Source of the DNA: Agromyces hippuratus
GTDB taxonomy: Bacteria; Actinomycetota; Actinomycetes; Actinomycetales; Microbacteriaceae
Length of the DNA stretch: 64,000 nt
Assembly: GCF_013410355.1 (NCBI RefSeq)
Contig: NZ_JACCFI010000001.1
Span: forward strand, 3,472,001 to 3,536,000
Direction of reading: 5' to 3'
In this document: positions 1-8,015 of the stretch, one piece after another
Numbering within the stretch: the first letter of the stretch is position 1
Layout of the letters: each line of letters starts with the position of its first letter
Position numbers and translations under genes: made by a program
The notes under the pieces: model-generated
The model's input: the letters and a program-made list of their open reading frames with translations, nothing else
Database searches by the model: none
Told to the model about the DNA's origin: nothing

Positions 1-1115
1 AGTACGTGAAGACCCACGGGCGCGACGCCGCGATCGCGCAGCAGGTGGCGCTCAACGAGACCGTCGACGAGGTCATCGCCATCGCCGCCGCCGAGGGCAT
101 CGACGCCGACCTGCACAAGGGCGGCGAACTCGAGGTCGCCTACACGCCGGCCCAGTTCGCCCGGCTGAAGTCGTACGTTGCGGCCGAGCAGTCGTGGCCC
201 GCCACCGACGTCCAGCTCCTCGATGCGGCGCAGGCGAAGACTCGCGTCAACGTCGCCGGCCTGCTCGGCGCCGCCTGGCACCCGCACTGCGCACGCATCC
301 ACCCCGCCAAGCTCGCCCTCGGCCTCGCTGCGGCGGTCGAGCGACTCGGCGTGACGATCTACGAAGGCACCACGGTCACCGAGATCCGCCCCGGCGAGGC
401 CCGCACCGACCACGGCACCGTGCGCGCCGCCCACGTGCTGCGCGCGACCGAGGGCTTCACGCCCGACCTGCGCGGCGAGCACCGCACCTGGCTGCCGATG
501 AACTCGTCGCTCATCGTGACCGAGCCACTCGCGGCATCCGTGTGGGACGAGATCGGCTGGAACGGCCGCGAGGTGCTCGGAGACATGGCGCACGTCTACA
601 TGTACGCGCAGCGCACCGCCGACGACCGCATCGCGTTCGGAGGCCGCGGCGTGCCCTATCGCTACGGCTCGCGCGTCGACCAGGACGGCCGCACCCAGCA
701 GGCCACGATCGAGAGCCTGGGCGCGCTGCTGGCCCGCTTCTTCCCCATGGCAGCGGATGCCGCGATCGACCACGCCTGGTCGGGAGTGCTCGGCGTTCCC
801 CGCGACTGGGCGGCCACCGTCGGCCATGACCGCGCCACCGGACTCGGCTGGGCGGGCGGCTACGTCGGCACCGGCGTGACCGCGACGAACCTCGCCGGGC
901 GGACCCTGCGAGACCTCGTGCTCGGCCGCGATACGGACCTCACCCGCCTGCCGTGGGTCGGGCACCGCGCCCGCAAGTGGGAGATCGAGCCGCTCCGCTG
1001 GCTGGCCGTGCAGGCCATCTACGGCGCGTACCACGCCGCCGACCGTGCCGAACTGCGCGGCCGCGCGACCACCTCGCCGATCGCCCATCTCGCCGACCTC
1101 GTCGCGGGGCGCTGA
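1..1115 (+). CDS. FAD-dependent oxidoreductase (DAO family), 5' end missing
   Basis: This is the C-terminal part of a DAO-type flavoprotein, the family of gamma-glutamylputrescine, glycine and sarcosine oxidases, which oxidise C-N bonds with FAD. The frame is open to base 1 with no credible start, and the N-terminal GxGxxG dinucleotide-binding motif is absent, so the gene begins upstream of the window. What remains (about 370 residues) has family features: a segment placing HPHC and IHPAKL near residues 95-105, and a C-terminal GLGWAGGYVGTGVTATNLAGR stretch (about residues 275-297) typical of the FAD-contacting end. The next gene starts 2 bp after the stop, so the two form an operon. The substrate cannot be read from the sequence; an amine or amino acid is likely. 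Confidence 0.85.
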   Translation, partial: YVKTHGRDAAIAQQVALNETVDEVIAIAAAEGIDADLHKGGELEVAYTPAQFARLKSYVAAEQSWPATDVQLLDAAQAKTRVNVAGLLGAAWHPHCARIHPAKLALGLAAAVERLGVTIYEGTTVTEIRPGEARTDHGTVRAAHVLRATEGFTPDLRGEHRTWLPMNSSLIVTEPLAASVWDEIGWNGREVLGDMAHVYMYAQRTADDRIAFGGRGVPYRYGSRVDQDGRTQQATIESLGALLARFFPMAADAAIDHAWSGVLGVPRDWAATVGHDRATGLGWAGGYVGTGVTATNLAGRTLRDLVLGRDTDLTRLPWVGHRARKWEIEPLRWLAVQAIYGAYHAADRAELRGRATTSPIAHLADLVAGR

Positions 1116-1117
1116 CT

Positions 1118-1483
1118 ATGAACCAGCAGCACCACGTCGCAGCGCTGCGCCCGCTCGAGCGCGACCTCGGCGAGCGCTCGCCGAAGCCGACCGCCGTGAC
1201 CGACGGCATGCTCGAGGCATCCGATTCGCTCTGGGGTCGCGCCGGGCTCGACGTCGGCTACTGGGAGTGCACTCCCGGCCGCTTCACCGCGACCCGCGAC
1301 GGCTACACGGAGATCTGCCAGATCCTCTCGGGGCGGGTCTCGATCGAGGTCGAAGGCGAGGCGCCCGTCACCCTCGAGGCCGGCGACACCCTGGTGATGC
1401 CGAGCGGATGGCGCGGGGTGTGGACCGTGCACGAGACGGTGCGCAAGCTCTACGTGATCGTCGACGACGCTCCCGCGCCCTAG
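1118..1483 (+). CDS. Cupin domain protein (DUF861 type)
   Basis: A 121-residue single-domain cupin. The second half holds the usual beta-barrel pattern: EICQILSGRVSIEVEGE, then LEAGDTLVMPSGWRGVW, then a closing VRKLYVIV strand. It matches the DUF861 (EutQ/(S)-ureidoglycine aminohydrolase-like) cupin group. The ATG lies 2 bp after the stop of the flavoprotein; an open frame extends further upstream, but only inside that gene. Small DUF861 cupins next to DAO-family amine oxidases are common in actinobacteria and probably belong to the same amine-catabolic unit. The metal ligands are not the classic His set, so catalysis is uncertain. Confidence 0.8.
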   Translation: MNQQHHVAALRPLERDLGERSPKPTAVTDGMLEASDSLWGRAGLDVGYWECTPGRFTATRDGYTEICQILSGRVSIEVEGEAPVTLEAGDTLVMPSGWRGVWTVHETVRKLYVIVDDAPAP

Positions 1484-1561
1484 ATAGCACGCCGGTCACT
1501 TCCGCCGGGCGCTCGTCGTCGAGGACTTGTGGGGCGGCCCGTCGTGCGGAAGGGTGACGGC

Positions 1562-2134
1562 ATGCACTACGCGGGTGAGCTCACTCCTGAGCAGTTCTGG
1601 GCGGTCGTCGACGATGTCGACGACCAGATCCGACGCACGTTCGCGGAGCGGCCGGTCTTCACGGTTCGCGGATGGCGCGGACGCACGATCCTCTCCGAGT
1701 GGGCGTTGGGCGATGGCGGCGGCATCCGCTCGCTCGCGTTCCTCCCTGCGGACTGGGACGGCGCGAACTTCGACGACCCCGATGTCAGGCCCCGCGTCGG
1801 GGTGCTCACCGACGTCGAGGAGCCGAGGCGCATACTGGCCGGACGCCTCGCGATCGAGGAATTCGTGCGCACGCACGAACCGCCCGGGCTCTTCGACGAG
1901 TCGCCGACGCCCGACGCGGTCGTCGAGCTGATGGTCGACGGCGCGGCCGAGCCCTTCGAGCTCTGGTCGGGCGGCGACGTGGTGCGTGCGGCCGGCCGCG
2001 TCGGTGGTGTCAGCGCCGTCATCGAGGCGGTCGGGCACCCGATCGAGGAGGTCGAGCTCGAGCGGCTGCACGACATCGACGACGTCTTGGCCGAGCGCCG
2101 ACGATGGATCCGCTCGCAACGCGGCGGTATCTGA
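1562..2134 (+). CDS. Conserved-looking hypothetical protein
   Basis: A soluble 190-residue protein that I do not recognise. It is acidic, without a signal peptide or membrane segment. The ATG at 1562 was chosen because AAGGG lies about 8 bp upstream; a GTG at 1529 would add 11 residues. The first half is rich in Trp and Asp (EQFWAVVDDVDDQIRR near residue 10); the C-terminus ends in a basic helix (ERRRWIRSQRGG). It is separated by 78 bp from the cupin gene and converges on the glycosyltransferase. Codon use matches the neighbours, which supports it being a real gene. Confidence 0.6.
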   Translation: MHYAGELTPEQFWAVVDDVDDQIRRTFAERPVFTVRGWRGRTILSEWALGDGGGIRSLAFLPADWDGANFDDPDVRPRVGVLTDVEEPRRILAGRLAIEEFVRTHEPPGLFDESPTPDAVVELMVDGAAEPFELWSGGDVVRAAGRVGGVSAVIEAVGHPIEEVELERLHDIDDVLAERRRWIRSQRGGI

Positions 2135-2165
2135 GCCCGCGCTGCGCCGGCCCGCTCCCGCGGCG

Positions 2166-3431
2166 CTACCCGAGCGTGTCGCCGCGCACGAGTGGAGCGC
2201 TCTCGAGCTCGTCGAGCAGTGCCGTGCCCGAGGCATCCCGCGCCACTTGCTCGCCGAGTCGCGCGGCGGCCTGCCGGTATCGATCGTCGCCGAGCACCCG
2301 GGCGATCGCCCTGCTGATCTTCTGCGATGAGGAGCGACGCGAGATCGCGACCCCCGCGCCGCGCTCCGTGACCCGTACGGCGTTGTCGGCCTGGTCGCGG
2401 CCGTGGTGCAGCACGACGAGCGGAAGCCCGGCGGCGAGCGTCTTGATGACCGTGCCGTGGCCGCCGTGGGTGACGACGAGGCTCGCGTGCCGCATGACCT
2501 CGCGATGCGGGGCGGATGCCACGACGGTCACGTTCGCGGGAGCGCTGATCGCACCCGGCTCGACGGCCGGCCCGGTGGTCACGACCCCGCGCACCGGCAG
2601 GTCGCCGAGTGCGTCGGCGATGCGCTGCAGGCACTCCACGTGGTTCTGGAACGTCGACGACATCGCGACGAGCACGAGCGGGTCGTCGCCGGCCGGCGGT
2701 GTCCACGGCTCGCCGGCAGCCCAGCTCGGGTCGTCGAGCACCGGCCCGACGTAGCGGGCGTTGGCCGGCAGCTCGGCAGGGAAGTCGAACGCTGCGGAGG
2801 TGAGCACGAGCTGGCGTCGCGCGTGCTGCATCTGGTTCCACATCGTCTCGACCGGCTCGAGGCCGTGGTCGGTGCGCACGGCGTTGAGGGGTTCGAGCGC
2901 GAACCGATCGAAGAGGCGCCGGCCGGCCGCTCCGAACGCCCGGTCGCGGAGCGCCCCCATCGGCCCGTGTCCGGGCTTGAGTCCGACGCCGAACGGCGGC
3001 ATGCCCTTCGCGGGCAGTGCGTAGGTGTTCGGCACCAAGAGGTCGAACGGCACGCCGCGCGACTCGGCCGCGATCATCGCGCCGACGGCGAACGACGAGA
3101 CCACGACGACGTCGGGCCCGAGTTCGTCGATCGCCGCGACCGTGTCGTCGGCCTGCACGGGCGCGGGGCCGACGATCATCTGCTCGGCCATCCCGCGGGC
3201 GATGCCGGGCGGGGTGCGGATCGCCCAGTCGTCGAACGGCTTCGTCACCCGCCCCGTCGTCGGCCGGAACCTCGCGCCGGCCGCGAGCGCCGGTGCCTCC
3301 AACGCATCGTCCGCGAGCACCGTGACGCGGTGGCCGCGGTCGGCGAGTCGCCGCACGACTCCCATCTCGGGAGGAACCGTGCCGCCGGCGTCGGTGAGCA
3401 CGAACAGGTAGGTGCGAACGTTGTCGCTCAT
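2166..3431 (-). CDS. Macrolide-type UDP-glycosyltransferase (GT1 family)
   Basis: A 421-residue GT-B fold transferase of the MGT/UGT type, which moves a sugar from a nucleotide sugar to a hydrophobic acceptor such as a macrolide, terpenoid or sterol. The N-terminus (TYLFVLTDAGGTVPPEMGVVRRLADRGHRVTVLAD, written here in part) is the acceptor-side Rossmann strand-loop. The C-terminal donor site has HREVMRHASLVVTHGGHGT (about residues 335-353), the conserved HGGxGT motif of the family, followed by LPLVVLHHGRDQADNA. Start ATG at 3431; upstream in-frame codons carry no better start. It stands alone on the minus strand between convergent and divergent neighbours. Drug inactivation by glycosylation is possible but not shown. 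Confidence 0.88.
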   Translation of the reverse strand: MSDNVRTYLFVLTDAGGTVPPEMGVVRRLADRGHRVTVLADDALEAPALAAGARFRPTTGRVTKPFDDWAIRTPPGIARGMAEQMIVGPAPVQADDTVAAIDELGPDVVVVSSFAVGAMIAAESRGVPFDLLVPNTYALPAKGMPPFGVGLKPGHGPMGALRDRAFGAAGRRLFDRFALEPLNAVRTDHGLEPVETMWNQMQHARRQLVLTSAAFDFPAELPANARYVGPVLDDPSWAAGEPWTPPAGDDPLVLVAMSSTFQNHVECLQRIADALGDLPVRGVVTTGPAVEPGAISAPANVTVVASAPHREVMRHASLVVTHGGHGTVIKTLAAGLPLVVLHHGRDQADNAVRVTERGAGVAISRRSSSQKISRAIARVLGDDRYRQAAARLGEQVARDASGTALLDELESAPLVRGDTLG

Positions 3432-3545
3432 GCGCGGCACGTTACGCCCGACCCGCTTGCGCGGCATCCGTGCTTGCGCTGAGGCTCGCGGTCGCACTCG
3501 TCGGCGATCGGCGCGACAATGGGGGTTGGATCGAAGGGGCACGGC

Positions 3546-4034
3546 ATGGCAGAGCTGAACGCAGAGGCGACGACGGATGAGTCGGCGGCCTCGTCGACCC
3601 AGGATGGCGCGCCCGCACCCGCACCCCACGGCCCGGGGCACCACGCCCTCGGCTGCCCCGAGTGCTTCGAGGAGCTGCAGCGCAACCAGGACTGGTGGAA
3701 GGCGCGGCCCGAGGGCGCCCGTCTCGTGGGTCTGGTCGTCGCACGCGACGACATGCCCTCGGTCGTCGAGCAGCGGAACGACCTCGCCGCCTTCGGCGTC
3801 GCGATCCTCGACTTCAAGCATCCTGCGGCAGAGGCCCCCGAGACCTGGGAGCAGCGCCTCGGCCGCCTGTTCGGCACGTTGCGCGCGGGCGATGTGCTCG
3901 TCGTGGCCAACGAACACGCGCTCGGCCGTGACCGTGATGAGGTCACGCGCGCGATCCGCACCCTCGCCCGGCACAACCTCGTGGTCAAGGTGCTGAGCCA
4001 CGGCGCCCCGCACCTCGAAGACGCGCGCAGCTGA
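3546..4034 (+). CDS. Resolvase-domain-like protein lacking the catalytic serine
   Basis: A 162-residue protein. Residues about 1-50 are a low-complexity acidic/proline tail with a GCPECFEEL motif. Residues about 60-160 track the N-terminal catalytic domain of small serine recombinases: LVGLVVARDD, then a beta-strand LDFKHP, then LRAGDVLVVANEHALGRDRDEV (the family's AGDxLVVxxLDRLxR segment), then a helix and LVVKVLSHG. The catalytic Ser after the first strand and the usual YxRVS motif are missing, and there is no C-terminal DNA-binding domain. I infer a repurposed, non-recombining fold. Start ATG 3546 follows GAAGGGG. It is divergent from the glycosyltransferase gene and followed 59 bp later by a cupin gene. 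Confidence 0.65.
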   Translation: MAELNAEATTDESAASSTQDGAPAPAPHGPGHHALGCPECFEELQRNQDWWKARPEGARLVGLVVARDDMPSVVEQRNDLAAFGVAILDFKHPAAEAPETWEQRLGRLFGTLRAGDVLVVANEHALGRDRDEVTRAIRTLARHNLVVKVLSHGAPHLEDARS

Positions 4035-4093
4035 GCTGCGACCGGGTGCGCGAGGGCTGGCCGTCGCGCGGTATCCCGGCATAGTGTCGGGAC

Positions 4094-4567
4094 ATGAGCA
4101 TCGACAACGGGCCTCAGCCGAACGTGTTCGACCTCGAGTCGGCCACCACGCAGAACGACACGTACCGCACCGTCGCGTGGAGCGGCAAGTACCTGCAGGT
4201 GACGCTCATGTCGATTCCCGTGGGCGAGTCGATCGGGCTCGAGGTGCACCCCGAGACCGACCAGTTCCTCCGTCTCGACGCCGGCCGTGGCCGCGTGAAG
4301 ATGGGGCCGTCCGAGCACGACCTCCCGATCCAGCACGAGGTCTCCGACGGCTGGAGCATCCAGGTACCAGCCGGTACGTGGCACGACGTCGAGAACATCG
4401 GCGACGAGCCCATGCGGCTCTATGTCGTGTACGCGCCCGTGCATCACTCGGCCGGCATCGTGCAGGCCACCAAGGAGGACGCCGATCGCGACGAGGAGTC
4501 GGGCGTCGACGAGCCGCCCGCATGGGCGGTCGAGCCCGAGCAGGGGCGGCCCGACCAGCACGCCTGA
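4094..4567 (+). CDS. Cupin domain protein
   Basis: A 157-residue cupin (residues about 20-125) with a charged, disordered acidic tail. The metal-site pattern is visible: LEVHPETDQFLRLDAGRGRVKMG for the first motif (H, E and Q positions) and WSIQVPAGTWHDVENIG for the second (PxGxxHxxxN). This is the standard small cupin found in many actinobacteria and annotated as a mannose-6-phosphate-isomerase-like cupin; no reaction is established. ATG at 4094. It runs in the same direction as the recombinase-like gene and converges with the membrane protein downstream, 30 bp away. Confidence 0.8.
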   Translation: MSIDNGPQPNVFDLESATTQNDTYRTVAWSGKYLQVTLMSIPVGESIGLEVHPETDQFLRLDAGRGRVKMGPSEHDLPIQHEVSDGWSIQVPAGTWHDVENIGDEPMRLYVVYAPVHHSAGIVQATKEDADRDEESGVDEPPAWAVEPEQGRPDQHA

Positions 4568-4597
4568 GCCGTCCCTCCACGCGCTGCCGCCTCCTCA

Positions 4598-5263
4598 TCA
4601 GGAGGTCTCCGTCACCGGGTCCGCGCTGCTCGTCGGCGTGTTCGTGTTCGTGCTGCTCGCGTGCCGTTCCCGCCCCGCGAGTTCGAGACTCCTGATCGCC
4701 GAGAGCTTCCGGAACGGCACGCTCGCCGCCGCGATGAGCGTGAGCATCAGCGCGAGGTCGAGCACCGCGAGCCACGCGCCGCGCGGTGTCGTGAGGGCGA
4801 GCGCGGCGCCGCGCATCATCGACCCGAGCATCAGGGCGACGGCGATCGAGACGCCGATGGCGAGGACGCCGCAGATCGCTCGGGCCCACATCGGGCGGCC
4901 GCCGCCGAAGGCGTATCCGCCGCCGATCGCGATGAGTGCGATGAGCACGGCGCCGCCGCCGAGTCCCTGCGTGAGCAGACCCACGAGGCCCCCAGGAATG
5001 AGCATCGGCGCGATCGCGAAGGCGAATGGGGAGGCGGCGCACCAGCGCAGCATCCGGCGTTCGCGAGCGGATGCCGCGGGGCCGACCGTCGAAGCCCAGC
5101 CGATCGCCGCCCCGACGATGAGTCCGGGCAGCAGCACGCCGACGAACGTGCCCCAGCTGAACGCGGAGATCGAGCCGCTGAGTTCGGCCATCCAGGCGCG
5201 CAACGCGCCTGCCCACGCGAGACCCGCGATGGCCCCGACCGAGATCAGCGCCCACCTGTTCAT
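4598..5263 (-). CDS. Polytopic membrane protein
   Basis: A 221-residue integral membrane protein with about six hydrophobic helices, rich in Gly and Ala (for example VLIALIAIGGGYAF). The C-terminal 25 residues are polar and probably cytoplasmic. I recognise no family. Its ATG overlaps the stop of a 23-codon ORF by four bases (ATGA), so its translation is probably coupled to that small ORF, which carries the strong ribosome binding site; the membrane gene itself has none of note. Confidence 0.65.
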   Translation of the reverse strand: MNRWALISVGAIAGLAWAGALRAWMAELSGSISAFSWGTFVGVLLPGLIVGAAIGWASTVGPAASARERRMLRWCAASPFAFAIAPMLIPGGLVGLLTQGLGGGAVLIALIAIGGGYAFGGGRPMWARAICGVLAIGVSIAVALMLGSMMRGAALALTTPRGAWLAVLDLALMLTLIAAASVPFRKLSAIRSLELAGRERHASSTNTNTPTSSADPVTETS

Positions 5264-5331
5264 GCCGACGCCGCCTCAATGCGACGTGCCGCCCCGCCCG
5301 TCGCCGCCCGGGCGGCGATTCGCTCGTCCAT
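5260..5331 (-). CDS. 23-residue leader peptide coupled to the membrane protein
   Basis: A very short ORF (MDERIAARAATGGAARRIEA... ending ASA) preceded by a near-consensus ribosome binding site, AAGGAGG, 5 bp before the ATG. Its stop TGA overlaps the ATG of the downstream membrane protein gene by four bases. Arg/Ala-rich, no membrane segment. It may only deliver ribosomes to the next start, or be a functional small protein; the sequence does not decide. Confidence 0.5.
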   Translation of the reverse strand: MDERIAARAATGGAARRIEAASA

Positions 5332-5416
5332 GATGCCTCCTTCATCGAACTGTCCTGACAGTAGGCTGGCGACCACCCGCGATACATCCGTGGGACTACG
5401 CAATCCAGGGACGGGC

Positions 5417-6880
5417 ATGCGTACCGAATCGGAGCGATCTGCACCGGATGCCGCCGCCGAGGCGCACCGGCTGCTCGAGACCGCCCGGCGTGAGGCTCGG
5501 GCCGGATCACGTGCCTCGGCCTGGGCGGCCTGCCGAGCGGCGGCGGCGATCGGGCGTCGAACGGGCGATGCCGTGATCGTCGCAACCGCGGCGACGTTGC
5601 TCTCCGATCGTGAGCTCGTCGAGTGGCGCACGACGTCCGACCGGCAGGCGATGTGCGTCGAGGCGCTGCGGATGCTCGGCGCCCCCGGCGACGACGACCC
5701 GGCCACGCGAGCGTTGCGGGAACGCGTCGAGGCGCAGCTCGAGGCGCTGTCGACCGGCTGGGCGGAGCACGTCGCAGTGCCGCGGGAGCGGTTGTCGCCC
5801 GCAGACGTGGAGGAGCGCTTCGCCGCGCTGCGGGTCGCGCATCGGCGCGCAGTCGGCCCTGGTGCTGCGGCTGCCCGGCTCGCGATGGCCGACGAGGCGA
5901 TGGCGATCGGTCGTGCCGGCGATGACGACGAGGTGCTCGCGTACGGGCGCATGTGGCGCCTCGACTCGCTCGTGCAGCTCGGGCGGCGCCTCGAGTTCAA
6001 CACGACCCTCGGTGAGTTCAGCGGCCTGGTTGAGCGGATGGCATCACCGATCTGGACGTGGCGCCTTGCGAACGTGCACGCGTGCCTCGCGCTCCTCGAA
6101 GACCGCCTGGAGGACGTGCCCGCCGCGGTCGCCGCAGCCGAACGCGCCGGTGTCGAGGCCGGGGTGTCGGATGCCGCAGACTTCGACCTCATCTTGCGAT
6201 CCAACGTCGCCCAGCGCACCGGAGCGGGACTCGCGGACATCGAGGCGGAGGTGCGCGCGGTCATCGTGGACGGCCCGCTGTTCGCCCAGGGCTGGCGGGC
6301 GATCCTGTTGGCCGACCTCGGCCGCGCCGACGAGGCGGTCGCGATCTGGCGCACCCTCGCTCCGCACATCGCCGAGCTGCCGCCCGACTCCAACGAGGTG
6401 CTCGTCGCGACCGTCGGCCATGCCAGGCTGGCCATCCTCGCCGACGATCGGGAGCGCGCAGCAGAGGTGCTCGAGCTCCTCCGTCCCTTCGAGCACCTGC
6501 ATGTCGCGGGTCCGGCGACGACTCCCTACGGCGGCCCCGTGTCGCTCACGCTCGCGGCGCTCGCGGACCACCTGGGCGACCGCGCCACTGCGCGCGCCTG
6601 GGCCGACGACGCGCGCGAACGAGCCGAGGTGATGGGCGCCCCGTGGTTCGTCGCCTCGTCGCGCGCCGTGCTCCGGGGCGGAACGACCCTCGCGCCGCTC
6701 TCGCCACGAGAGACGGAGGTCGCCCGCCGGGTCGCGGCCGGCGACTCGAACCGTGCGATCGCCGATTCGCTGTTCCTGTCCGAGCGCACCGTCGAGCAGC
6801 ACGTGCGGAACATCATGCACAAGCTCGCGTTGCCGAATCGGACGGCGGTTGCGACCTGGGTCGCTCGCTCCGGGCGCTGA
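5417..6880 (+). CDS. LuxR-family transcriptional regulator
   Basis: A 487-residue regulator. The last 60 residues form a LuxR/NarL helix-turn-helix: LSPRETEVARRVAAGDSNR, AIADSLFLSERTVEQHVRNI and MHKLALPNRTAV. The first 420 residues are alpha-helical and Ala/Arg/Glu-rich, resembling the TPR-like sensory arm of large ATP-dependent LuxR proteins, but I see no Walker A/B ATPase domain. ATG at 5417; an in-frame GTG 27 bp upstream is possible. It is divergent from the leader/membrane gene pair, with an 85-bp shared promoter region, so those genes are natural candidate targets. The ligand is unknown. Confidence 0.85.
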   Translation: MRTESERSAPDAAAEAHRLLETARREARAGSRASAWAACRAAAAIGRRTGDAVIVATAATLLSDRELVEWRTTSDRQAMCVEALRMLGAPGDDDPATRALRERVEAQLEALSTGWAEHVAVPRERLSPADVEERFAALRVAHRRAVGPGAAAARLAMADEAMAIGRAGDDDEVLAYGRMWRLDSLVQLGRRLEFNTTLGEFSGLVERMASPIWTWRLANVHACLALLEDRLEDVPAAVAAAERAGVEAGVSDAADFDLILRSNVAQRTGAGLADIEAEVRAVIVDGPLFAQGWRAILLADLGRADEAVAIWRTLAPHIAELPPDSNEVLVATVGHARLAILADDRERAAEVLELLRPFEHLHVAGPATTPYGGPVSLTLAALADHLGDRATARAWADDARERAEVMGAPWFVASSRAVLRGGTTLAPLSPRETEVARRVAAGDSNRAIADSLFLSERTVEQHVRNIMHKLALPNRTAVATWVARSGR

Positions 6881-6999
6881 CCGCCCGGATCGCTCACGCC
6901 CGAAGGGTGTGAAAGCATCGTCCGCGCCAATGCGCCGCGATCAGGCGTCACGCCGAGGCGTCACGCGGCCGGGAGCCGGCGCCGAGCAGCCTTCGCCGG

Positions 7000-7308
7000 C
7001 TACACCCGGGCGCGGATGCGGCCGGGGAGGAACGGCAGCGCGGGCGCCCGGTACACGAGCGCCGGTGCATGGTGCGGTTCGAGCGCGAACTCGGCTCGCC
7101 CGAAGCGCCACATGCGGTTGAACAGGTACACGCCGATCACCGCGGTCTCGTCAGCCGGCAGCTGCCAGGTGCCGATGCCCCATTGCGCGGGCTGTCCCAG
7201 GCCGCCGATCACGAGCGTCGGCCTCACGCGTGCGTACAGCGCGAACCACGGCTTGTGCAGTGTCAGCTCGATGCGCCGGGTGGGGGCGTCGGGCTGAGCG
7301 GATGTCAC
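7000..7308 (-). CDS. Hypothetical protein translationally coupled to cat
   Basis: A 102-residue soluble protein, possibly beta-rich, with many aromatic residues (HKPWFALYARVRPTLVIGG; VYLFNRMWRFGRAEF). I do not recognise the family. The GTG start overlaps the stop codon of the chloramphenicol acetyltransferase gene by four bases (GTGA), so the two are one translational unit. Reading further upstream in this frame gives only low-complexity Arg/Pro sequence antisense to real codons, which argues for the GTG. Confidence 0.6.
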   Translation of the reverse strand: MTSAQPDAPTRRIELTLHKPWFALYARVRPTLVIGGLGQPAQWGIGTWQLPADETAVIGVYLFNRMWRFGRAEFALEPHHAPALVYRAPALPFLPGRIRARV

Positions 7309-7961
7309 GCGCCCACCCAGCTCGCATCGGCCATGAGTGCCTCGAGGTCGCCCAGCAGCCGGGCCGTGTGGAACCCGTCGGCGGCGGCGTGGTGGATCTG
7401 CACGGCGACCGGCAACAGCGTGCGGCCGTCTCGCTCGACGTACCGGCCGAGGGTGAAGATCGGCAGCAGGTGGTTCGTGCCGCCGTCGATCTGCAGCGTG
7501 AATCCGGTGAAGCTCGTCCACGGCAGGCTCGATACGTCGAACACGTTCGGCGGCAGCGCGCCCTGCGGGAACATCGTGGTGGCGCTCGCCGTGGAGGCGA
7601 GCAGCTCGGCGGCGTGCTCGTGGAACCGACCGAAGTCGGGGTCGTAGCTCGCCCAGACCGCCGCGAACGTCTCGCCTTCGGCGTTGAACACCGTGAACGC
7701 CGGGTGCACGACCGGCCAGCTCGCCGCCTCGCCGTCATCGGTCAGCGCCATTCGGAACTCCCGGTACCGGTTCACGACCGTGGCGATCGCCCAGATCTGC
7801 GCGACGTACGTCTTGCGCGACGAGGAGCGCAGTGCGATCGCGAACTCCGTCACGTCGATCTCGACGGTGATGGCGTAGGTGCAGGGAACGCGGTGGCGGT
7901 AGTGCTCGAACGCCTCACGCCGCGGCCAGGTGGCGAGGTCGATCAGATCGGGGGTGGTCAT
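7305..7961 (-). CDS. Type A chloramphenicol O-acetyltransferase
   Basis: A 218-residue enzyme of the classical trimeric CAT family, which transfers acetyl from acetyl-CoA to the 3-hydroxyl of chloramphenicol. Length equals that of enterobacterial CAT (about 219). The active-site motif HHxxxDG is intact (QIHHAAADGFH, catalytic His 191 and Asp 195). Other family segments: a start-region WPRREAFEHYR helix, FRMALTDDGE, HPAFTVFNAEGETF and SLPWTSFTGF. ATG at 7961. The next gene overlaps it. Because this is probably a chromosomal environmental CAT, resistance is likely but expression and substrate range are not shown. Confidence 0.9.
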   Translation of the reverse strand: MTTPDLIDLATWPRREAFEHYRHRVPCTYAITVEIDVTEFAIALRSSSRKTYVAQIWAIATVVNRYREFRMALTDDGEAASWPVVHPAFTVFNAEGETFAAVWASYDPDFGRFHEHAAELLASTASATTMFPQGALPPNVFDVSSLPWTSFTGFTLQIDGGTNHLLPIFTLGRYVERDGRTLLPVAVQIHHAAADGFHTARLLGDLEALMADASWVGA

Positions 7962-8015
7962 TCCTCGATCGTCGCATGCCGCGGCGCACGCGAACCGCGC
8001 GCGCCGCGACATCCG

